Origin: DAONLM01 sp035406685
GTDB lineage: Bacteria > Spirochaetota > GWE2-31-10 > MWDO01
Direction of reading: 5' to 3'
Length of the DNA: 12,157 nt
Assembly: GCA_035406685.1 (NCBI GenBank)
Contig: DAONLM010000085.1
Location: forward strand, 1 to 12,157
The notes beneath the pieces are model-generated. The model saw nothing but the letters and a program-made list of their open reading frames with translations. It was not told the origin of the DNA and did not search any database. The translations under genes were made by a program, and so were the position numbers. Shown here in pieces: positions 6,678 through 12,157 of this stretch (within the stretch, counting starts at the first letter, position 1; every line of letters starts with the position of its first letter).

Positions 6678-8534
6678 ATGAAAAAATTTAGGAGTAAAAT
6701 AACAACAGAAGGCAGAAAAATGGCTGGAGCCAGAGCGTTATGGCGAGCAAATGGAATGAAGGAAGAAGATTTTAAGAAACCAATAATAGCAATTGTAAAT
6801 TCATATACTAATTTTGTTCCAGGTCATGTTCATCTCAGAGAAATAGGTAAAATGGTAAAAGAGATAATTGATAGTGCCGGTGGTTTTGGGGTAGAATTTA
6901 ATACCATAGCAATAGATGATGGAATTGCAATGGGACATGATGGAATGCTATATTCTTTACCATCAAGAGACCTTATTGCAGATAGTGTAGAATATATGAT
7001 TGAAGCTCATAAAGCTGATGCCATGATATGTATACCAAATTGTGATAAAATAATACCCGGTATGCTTATGGCAGCAGCAAGGATAAATATTCCAGCTATC
7101 TTTGTATCCGGTGGTCCAATGGAGGCTGGGGTTTATAAGGGTGTAAAATATGATCTTATTGATGTAATGAAATTAGGAGGGGATTTTAATTTTTCAGAAG
7201 ATGAGTTGTTAGAAATAGAAAAAGTCGGCTGTCCTACATGTGGAAGTTGTAGTGGAATGTTTACAGCAAATTCCATGAATTGTCTTACTGAGGCAATAGG
7301 AATGGGGCTACCTGGTAATGGAACTCTTCTTGCTACTCATGTATTAAGAAGAAAGTTATTTGAAAAGGCATGTTATAGAATTATTGAAATGGCAAAAGAA
7401 TATTATGAAAATAATAATACAAAGGTATTGCCAAGATCAATTATGACAAAGGATGCTTTCTTGAATGCTATGACAGTAGATATTGCAATGGGAGGATCAA
7501 CAAATACTGTTCTTCATCTTCTGGCAATAGCAAAAGAGGCTGGAGTTGATTTTACAATGAAAGAGATAGATGAACTTTCAAGAAAAGTACCAAATATCTG
7601 TAAAGTTGCCCCTTCTTCTCACTATCATATAGAGGATGTATCAAGAGCCGGTGGGATTATGACAATAATGGGTGAGTTATTAAGAAATAATTTAATCAAC
7701 AAAAATGCAATAACAGTTGAAGGTAAATCAATAGAGAAGGTAATAAAAGAGAATGATATTGTTGGCAATTATCCAGAATTAACAGAGGAAGCAATCGAAA
7801 GAGCTTATGCTGCCCCTGGTGGTTATAGAAACCTTGTTGCCTTTTCTCAAAATAATAAATATAAAGAACTGGATAAAGATAAGATTAATGGATGCATAAG
7901 GGATTTTAACAATGCCTATAATAAAGATGGTGGGCTTGCTGTTCTTTATGGCAACATAGCAAAAGATGGGTGTATTGTAAAGACTGCTGGGGTTGATAAA
8001 TCTATATTTAAATTCAGTGGAAAGGCAAGAGTTTTTGATTCTCAGGAACAGGCAAGTGATGCCATACTCTCTGATAAGATAAAACCCGGTGATATTGTAA
8101 TAATAAGATATGAAGGTCCAAAAGGTGGGCCCGGGATGCAGGAGATGTTATATCCTACCACATATTTAAAATCAAAAGGACTGGATAAAGTCTGCGCCTT
8201 GCTTACTGATGGTAGATTTAGTGGTGGAACCGCTGGCCTTAGCATTGGGCATGTATCGCCAGAAGCAGCAAGTGGTGGAATAATAGCCCTCGTAGAAGAT
8301 GGGGATATTATTGAAATAGATATTGATAAAAGAAGCATAGAATTAAAAGTCTCAGAAGAAGAACTCCAAAAAAGAAGAGAAAAATTGCTTAAAACAACTG
8401 GATTTATGCCAAAAAGGGATAGAATTGTTTCAAAGATCTTAAAATTGTATTCTCTTCTTGTAACCAGTGCTGACAAGGGCGCAACAAGGGATTATGAAAA
8501 ATTAGAAAGATTACTACAGCAAGATAACCTGTAA
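6678..8534 (+). CDS. ilvD: Dihydroxy-acid dehydratase
   Basis: IlvD dehydrates 2,3-dihydroxy-3-methylbutanoate and its methylpentanoate homologue to the 2-keto acids of valine, leucine and isoleucine synthesis, in the cytoplasm, using an Fe-S cluster. The 618-residue product begins MKKFRSKITTEGRKMAGARALW, the usual IlvD opening. It has PNCDK (C122), GCPTCGSCSGMFTANSMN (from 184) and the C-terminal DGRFSGGT and GHVSPEA blocks. The segment NFVPGHVHL has no cysteine where [2Fe-2S] members carry one, so it resembles the oxygen-sensitive E. coli-type [4Fe-4S] enzyme. The in-frame ATG at 6642 is rejected because it directly abuts the -10 box; ATG at 6678 has AGAGGGAG four bases upstream. No other ilv or leu gene is nearby, so it is a detached pathway gene. 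Confidence 0.96.
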   Translation: MKKFRSKITTEGRKMAGARALWRANGMKEEDFKKPIIAIVNSYTNFVPGHVHLREIGKMVKEIIDSAGGFGVEFNTIAIDDGIAMGHDGMLYSLPSRDLIADSVEYMIEAHKADAMICIPNCDKIIPGMLMAAARINIPAIFVSGGPMEAGVYKGVKYDLIDVMKLGGDFNFSEDELLEIEKVGCPTCGSCSGMFTANSMNCLTEAIGMGLPGNGTLLATHVLRRKLFEKACYRIIEMAKEYYENNNTKVLPRSIMTKDAFLNAMTVDIAMGGSTNTVLHLLAIAKEAGVDFTMKEIDELSRKVPNICKVAPSSHYHIEDVSRAGGIMTIMGELLRNNLINKNAITVEGKSIEKVIKENDIVGNYPELTEEAIERAYAAPGGYRNLVAFSQNNKYKELDKDKINGCIRDFNNAYNKDGGLAVLYGNIAKDGCIVKTAGVDKSIFKFSGKARVFDSQEQASDAILSDKIKPGDIVIIRYEGPKGGPGMQEMLYPTTYLKSKGLDKVCALLTDGRFSGGTAGLSIGHVSPEAASGGIIALVEDGDIIEIDIDKRSIELKVSEEELQKRREKLLKTTGFMPKRDRIVSKILKLYSLLVTSADKGATRDYEKLERLLQQDNL

Positions 8535-8574
8535 TATAATTGCTTGTTGTTTTTCTTAATAAAATAGGTGTAAT

Positions 8575-9486
8575 ATGGAAAATATAAAATTTGGCAAACT
8601 ACTATTCAAAAGGAATGGGATTTTAGCATCTGGAATATTGGGGGTGACCGGACATTCTCTTTTAAAAGTAGCAAATAGTGGTGCTGGAGGTGTTACCTCA
8701 AAATCTATTTCAAGAGAAAAAAGAAAAGGCCATCCTCCTCCTGTGGTTCAGGTTTTTGAACACGGTGTTATAAATGCAGTTGGTTTATCCTCGCTTGGAA
8801 TAGAAGAATCATTGAAGGAGTTAAAGATAGTAAAGTCAAATTCTTCTGCTATTGTGATAGCATCTATATTTGCTGGTAGTATTGAAGAATTTTCAGAGAC
8901 TGCCTCTTTTATAACAGAAGAGTATGCAGATGCCATTGAAGTGAATATATCATGCCCAAATGTAAGTGATGAATTTGGACTCCCATTTGCCGCCTCTCCT
9001 CAAATGGCTGCCAAAGTTACACTTGCAGTAAGAAAGGCAACGAAATTACCATTGATAATTAAACTTTCTCCCAATTTTCCAAATATAGGTATAATTGCAA
9101 AGGCATGTGAAATAAATGGTGCTGATGCAATTAGTGCAATAAATACAGTAGGTCCTGGGATGATTATAGATATTAATACATATAAGCCGAAGATCTCAAA
9201 TAAAAAAGGGGGATTGAGTGGCAAATGCATTTTACCAATAGCTGTAAGATGTGTGTATGAGATATATCAGTCAGTAACACTCCCAATAATTGGTATGGGA
9301 GGAATAACGACTTATGAGGATGCTATTCAAATTATTATGGCAGGGGCTACCTTATATGGTGTTGGAACAGGTATACTTTACGAAGGTCTTGAAATTTTTG
9401 ATAAAATAAATAACGGAATAAAAAATTTCTTAAAAGAAAAAAAACTTAGTTATGAAGAATTGGTTGGCATTTCTCATAAAACATAA
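8575..9486 (+). CDS. pyrD: Dihydroorotate dehydrogenase, class 1 (PyrD, 1B-like)
   Basis: PyrD oxidises dihydroorotate to orotate with FMN in pyrimidine synthesis. The 303-residue protein has the class 1 layout: NGILASG near the start, a PPPVVQVFEHGVINAVGL substrate region, NISCPNV with catalytic-base cysteine C127 (class 2 enzymes use serine), IIKLSPN, GGLSGK, and the FMN-phosphate end GMGGITTYEDA followed by GATLYGVGTGI. Length and motifs fit class 1B, which normally works with the Fe-S/FAD subunit PyrK; no pyrK is in this window. It begins 40 bp after ilvD with a weak AGGTG SD, probably in the same transcript. The GPGMIIDI block looks archaeal or thermophile-like from memory, which is untested. 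The residues after SCPN (SDEFGLPF) differ from the usual 1B loop. Confidence 0.9.
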   Translation: MENIKFGKLLFKRNGILASGILGVTGHSLLKVANSGAGGVTSKSISREKRKGHPPPVVQVFEHGVINAVGLSSLGIEESLKELKIVKSNSSAIVIASIFAGSIEEFSETASFITEEYADAIEVNISCPNVSDEFGLPFAASPQMAAKVTLAVRKATKLPLIIKLSPNFPNIGIIAKACEINGADAISAINTVGPGMIIDINTYKPKISNKKGGLSGKCILPIAVRCVYEIYQSVTLPIIGMGGITTYEDAIQIIMAGATLYGVGTGILYEGLEIFDKINNGIKNFLKEKKLSYEELVGISHKT

Positions 9487-9490
9487 TTCA

Positions 9491-10165
9491 ATGAAAGAAG
9501 GTAAGTTAAGACTAAAAAACGCAATAAAAGATTATCTTTACTTTATTGAAAGAGGATATTCTGTAAAATCTGTTCTAAAATTAATCTCTGATCATTATAG
9601 GCTTAATAAAGAAGAGAGAACCCTTCTTTTTAGAGGGGTCTTTTCTAAAAAGATTTGCAAGAAAAGAAAAAATAGTCTTGTTTCATTAAAAAATCTTAAA
9701 AATAAAACTCTTCATTGTGATGGATTTAATATTATTTTTACAATTTTAAGCTATCTGTACGGAATAAAGACTTTTATTGGGCTTGATTCTATTTTAAGAG
9801 ATGCAAGCGAATCTCATAATACAATAAAAATGGACGATTTTTTTAAAAAGGCAATAGATATCTTAACTAATTTTTTAACTAATATAAACATTAAAAATAT
9901 TATATTCTATTTTGACTATCCAATAAGCCATAGTAAAGATATTGCTTTTATCTTAGAAGAGGAATTTTGTAAGAAATCTCTTCCTATTAAAACAGAAGTT
10001 GTTCAATCACCGGATTTTATCTTAAAAAACATAGTAGAAGGCATTATTTCTACTTCTGATGGAATAATAATAGATAATTCAAAAGTAAAAGTCTTTGATC
10101 TGGCAAGAAATGCTCTTGATTATTCTTTTAAACCAAAATATTTTGACTTAAGAAGTTTAATTTAA
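9491..10165 (+). CDS. COG2454-type protein (DUF434 / DUF5616)
   Basis: The 224-residue protein has no signal or membrane segment. I recognise the conserved uncharacterised COG2454 pattern: an N-terminal helical DUF434 part (about 5-60, AIKDYLYFIERGYSV and SDHYRLN) and a C-terminal part with CDGFN (76-80), LRD (102-104), FDYPISHS (141-148), TSDGIIID (188-195) and KVFDLA (200-205). The regularly placed acidic residues (D77, D104, D142, D190) suggest a metal-binding nuclease-like or TOPRIM/PIN-like fold, which is inference. The ATG at 9452 would overlap pyrD by 35 bp and add residues outside the family; ATG at 9491, four bases after the pyrD stop, is preferred though neither has a good SD. It is probably translated by coupling to pyrD. 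Molecular function is unknown. Confidence 0.75.
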   Translation: MKEGKLRLKNAIKDYLYFIERGYSVKSVLKLISDHYRLNKEERTLLFRGVFSKKICKKRKNSLVSLKNLKNKTLHCDGFNIIFTILSYLYGIKTFIGLDSILRDASESHNTIKMDDFFKKAIDILTNFLTNINIKNIIFYFDYPISHSKDIAFILEEEFCKKSLPIKTEVVQSPDFILKNIVEGIISTSDGIIIDNSKVKVFDLARNALDYSFKPKYFDLRSLI

Positions 10166-11715
10166 TCCTCAATCACGATTCTATTGTTAAGAGATGGTTT
10201 TAAAATTTTTTGACTGGCTATATAGTCATACACTACTTCTCTTATTATCTTTTTGTGATCCACTTTTTTCTTATCAATAAATATTTTATATCCATCACCA
10301 CCATTTGCAAGCCACGAATTAATGGCCACTTTATAAATAGTGTCTTCATCCAATTCTTTATTTTTTATCTTGATTGTTTTAAAACTTTTACTCGATCTAG
10401 AATATACAAAAGATATCCCACTAACCTGTAAGAAAGCCCCATATCCTATTCTACTCATAGAATAGGAGAGTATCTCTTTAATCTCACTTCCAGTTAAGTT
10501 TAGTGTTACTATAGAGTTATCATATCTTATTATTTTGTCAAAAGTTTCTCTTGTAATATTATTTGGATCTATTTGTCCCTGTTCTATCCCACCAGCATTT
10601 TGGAAAGCAATATCCGCTTTTGTGTAGTCAAGAATAGCATCACAGATTAGATTCCCGAGCTCTGTCTCTCTTTCTCTTATGCCTTGCGTAGATAAATTTT
10701 TACCTTTTTCTATTGTAGTTAATTTCTTTTTTGCTAACTTTTCATAATTTTTCATCTTTTTTGTAATTTCTGCAAGCACTTTTGGATCATCTTCCAGGGC
10801 TTCACCAACCAGAACTCCATTTTCTTTATAATTTACAGGATGTGCTTTATACTGAATATCTGTTATTTTCTTATTCTCAAATGTAATATCAATTTCTCCA
10901 AGATATAAACCCCATTTCATTACCTGAAATATTTTTGTATTTCCAATTATAATTGGCTCAGTAAAATTTAAACCAGTAACCCCATCTATTATGATATCGA
11001 TACCTTTTACAGAATTTGCCAGTGTTCTTGAACCTATTTTAGAATCATCTGGGTAATATCCAAGATGAGTTAATGCAATTATAATATCTACTTTTTTCTT
11101 TGTTTTAAGAATTTCCACCATTTCTTTTGCTATAGTAATTGGGTCTTTTATTATATAATCCTCTCTATATTGAGATGGCAATTGTAAAAGAGCATCTTCA
11201 GTAATTAAAGAGAATATACCGACTGTCACATTCCCAAATTTTTTTATAAAATAGTCATCACCTATAAGTTCTTCTTTGTCTCCTGTTTGGGATTTAGAAA
11301 ATAAATTGGAAGAGATATAATAAAATTCCGCAAGATTATTTAATTTATCAAAATCACTCTTTGGCCTCATTATTTCTGTAATACCGATTGCCACGGCATC
11401 ATAACCAATTGCATTCATTCCAGCAATATCAGTTTCTCCATTATAAAGATCGGATTCTGGCCTTCCAATAAATACACTCCCTGTATCGAGTATTAATACA
11501 TTGCCTTTTTTTTTATCAGTGCCTATCAATTTTTTTATTAATGTTGCTCTTGCTGGAATTCCTCCTTGACCTTCCTGTTGCATTTCTGTAAAACTCAAAG
11601 GCCTACCATTTGTATCACAGGTAAAAAGGATTTTTATTTTTGTTGGAGCAGAATATAAAATTGAAATTATTTGAATAAATAAAAAAAGAAAAATAATTTT
11701 TTTATAAGATATCAT
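10162..11715 (-). CDS. Exported 5'-nucleotidase/UshA-family protein with degenerate metal site (probable pseudoenzyme)
   Basis: The 517-residue protein has a Sec signal (about 1-23, ending ILYSA), a calcineurin-like phosphoesterase domain (about 27-250) and a 5'-nucleotidase C-terminal domain (about 335-510). The fold is clear, but the metal ligands are mostly gone. The first motif reads CDTNG (33-37), with Asn for His. The usual GD is GS (S80). GNHE is GITE (111-114). The GHxH motif is GVTG (245-248). Only D34 and THLG (H217) remain. In the C-terminal domain the usual NxGGIR is NAGGIE (373-378), while WLANGGDGY (468-476) is kept. The frame is open throughout, so it is not simple decay. A nucleotide- or ligand-binding role is inferred. 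GAGG lies seven bases before the ATG. Its stop overlaps the previous gene's stop by four bases, convergently. Confidence 0.85.
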   Translation of the reverse strand: MISYKKIIFLFLFIQIISILYSAPTKIKILFTCDTNGRPLSFTEMQQEGQGGIPARATLIKKLIGTDKKKGNVLILDTGSVFIGRPESDLYNGETDIAGMNAIGYDAVAIGITEIMRPKSDFDKLNNLAEFYYISSNLFSKSQTGDKEELIGDDYFIKKFGNVTVGIFSLITEDALLQLPSQYREDYIIKDPITIAKEMVEILKTKKKVDIIIALTHLGYYPDDSKIGSRTLANSVKGIDIIIDGVTGLNFTEPIIIGNTKIFQVMKWGLYLGEIDITFENKKITDIQYKAHPVNYKENGVLVGEALEDDPKVLAEITKKMKNYEKLAKKKLTTIEKGKNLSTQGIRERETELGNLICDAILDYTKADIAFQNAGGIEQGQIDPNNITRETFDKIIRYDNSIVTLNLTGSEIKEILSYSMSRIGYGAFLQVSGISFVYSRSSKSFKTIKIKNKELDEDTIYKVAINSWLANGGDGYKIFIDKKKVDHKKIIREVVYDYIASQKILKPSLNNRIVIED

Positions 11716-11733
11716 GTTTTAACCTCAATATAA

Positions 11734-11761
11734 ATTATATATCATTTTCGTCAATAATCAA
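11734..11761 (-). promoter_or_regulatory. Promoter candidate for the 5'-nucleotidase-family gene
   Basis: On the minus strand TTGATT (11761-11756), a 16 bp spacer and TATAAT (11739-11734) lie just upstream of the SD GAGG (11726-11723) and ATG (11715). The -10 is perfect and the -35 has two mismatches; the transcript leader would be very short. Confidence 0.5.
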
Positions 11762-11888
11762 GAATAAAATAAAAATATTATATTTTTAAAAAAAATTATT
11801 TTTTATTTTTAGGTGCTTAATAAAAAATTTAATTTGTAATTTATCCAGCATAGATTATATAAAAATTAATTTCACATCATTAATAAAG

Positions 11889-12051
11889 TTAAGTCTGTCC
11901 CTCTTTAAATCATAAAAAAATTTATAGGTCTGTCCCTCACTTTAATTTTTTCCAAAAAAACTAAATTTTTTCTCAAAACTTGTAAAGGATTTTCTCAAAA
12001 AATTTGTGATTAATATATAGAAATACTTTTTAAAATTAAGGAGGATTTTTT
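11889..12051 (+). repeat. Long leader repeat, copy 3
   Basis: This is the counterpart of 5771-5933, in the same orientation, ending at the ATG of the transposase gene. Inside are direct repeats TCTCAAAACTTGTAA (11971-11985) and TCTCAAAAAATTTGTGA (11993-12009), then TTAATATATAG and SD AAGGAGG (12038-12044). The remaining part of the spacer, about 11762-11888, is A/T-rich with no structure I can name. Confidence 0.85.
11891..11938 (+). repeat. Pair of GTCTGTCCCTC motifs, copy 3
   Basis: AAGTCTGTCCCTC (11891-11903) and AGGTCTGTCCCTC (11926-11938) are direct repeats spaced 35 bp start to start, as in the pair at 5773-5820. The second half, AGGTCTGTCCCT, has its exact inverse complement at 12112-12123 within the transposase ORF. 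Confidence 0.75.
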
Positions 12052-12157
12052 ATGAGAAGAAATAGAGTATTAAAAAAGGGGGCTAGCTATTATATTACCT
12101 GTACAATCAACAGGGACAGACCTGAACTAAAGCCCCTCTTCGTCCGTGAAATGCTAT
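12052..12157 (+). CDS. REP-associated (Y1/IS200-like) transposase, N-terminal fragment cut by window end
   Basis: Only the first 35 codons are present. They read MRRNRVLKKGASYYITCTIN followed by RDRPELKPLFVREML. The G-x-x-Y-Y-I-T-x-x-x-N-R opening is typical of RAYT-type Y1 transposases, which are single-domain HuH enzymes that act on short repeated palindromes. The catalytic HuH pair and tyrosine would lie outside the window. AAGGAGG lies seven bases before the ATG. Base use in the second half (GCCCCTCTTCGTCCGTG) is richer in G/C than neighbouring genes, suggesting a different origin. Whether it is intact cannot be judged. Confidence 0.75.
   Translation, partial: MRRNRVLKKGASYYITCTINRDRPELKPLFVREML
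12112..12123 (-). repeat. Inverted copy of the GTCTGTCCC motif inside the transposase ORF
   Basis: AGGGACAGACCT (12112-12123) is the exact inverse complement of AGGTCTGTCCCT at 11926-11937. In the ORF it encodes part of NRDRPE. Together the two enclose the leader, SD and start codon of the transposase. Confidence 0.65.

Noticed and set aside
8042..8476. 144-codon open frame antisense to ilvD
   Set aside because: It is a shadow of a strongly conserved gene, with no recognisable domain.
9452..9490. Upstream ATG for the COG2454-type gene at 9452
   Set aside because: It overlaps pyrD by 35 bp, has no SD, and adds residues with no family counterpart.
10140..10200. Bidirectional terminator between the convergent genes
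   Set aside because: The stops overlap by four bases and I see no G/C stem with flanking A and T tracts.

Overview
This is an AT-rich bacterial window. Codon choice is strongly A/T-biased, the spacers are almost pure A/T, Shine-Dalgarno sites are strong (AAGGAGG, AGAGG), and two promoters fit the sigma-70 consensus. Two lipoprotein signals have loose lipoboxes (LFSC, IFNC), as is common in spirochaetes. Together with low GC this makes a spirochaete-like host plausible, but nothing here fixes the phylum.

Layout from left to right: (1) 1-494, minus strand, the 5' part of a gene for a small protein with two ribbon-helix-helix-like units; (2) 725-3193, a ClpC-type AAA+ unfoldase behind a strong promoter with a palindrome over its -35 box; (3) 3295-5446, a two-gene unit of an alpha-amylase-family (GH13) lipoprotein and a thioredoxin-like lipoprotein, separated by one base; (4) 5447-5933, a long spacer with repeated GTCTGTCCCTC motifs and a conserved leader; (5) 5934-6467, a full-length paralogue of the first gene; (6) 6678-10165, ilvD, a class 1 dihydroorotate dehydrogenase gene (pyrD) and a COG2454/DUF434-type gene, all on the plus strand behind a perfect-consensus promoter; (7) 10162-11715, minus strand, an exported 5'-nucleotidase-family protein that has lost most of its metal-binding residues; (8) 11716-12157, the same repeat and leader again, now in front of the start of a REP-associated (Y1/IS200-like) transposase gene cut by the window end.

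The housekeeping genes (clpC, ilvD, pyrD) are ordinary. The accessory layer is the notable part. Three genes at about 0.5, 5.9 and 12.0 kb, from two unrelated families (double-RHH protein twice, RAYT-like transposase once), start directly after versions of the same AT-rich leader. That leader carries two direct repeats (TCTCAAAA...TTGTRA, 22-24 bp apart), a TTAATATATAG box and a strong SD. Two of the three leaders also carry a pair of GTCTGTCCCTC motifs 35 bp apart, and the transposase ORF carries the exact inverse complement of that motif. I infer a repeat/transposase family whose leader is shared with a possible DNA-binding partner, which would make a co-regulated or co-mobilised cassette system. 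The other item of note is the apparent pseudoenzyme at 10162-11715.
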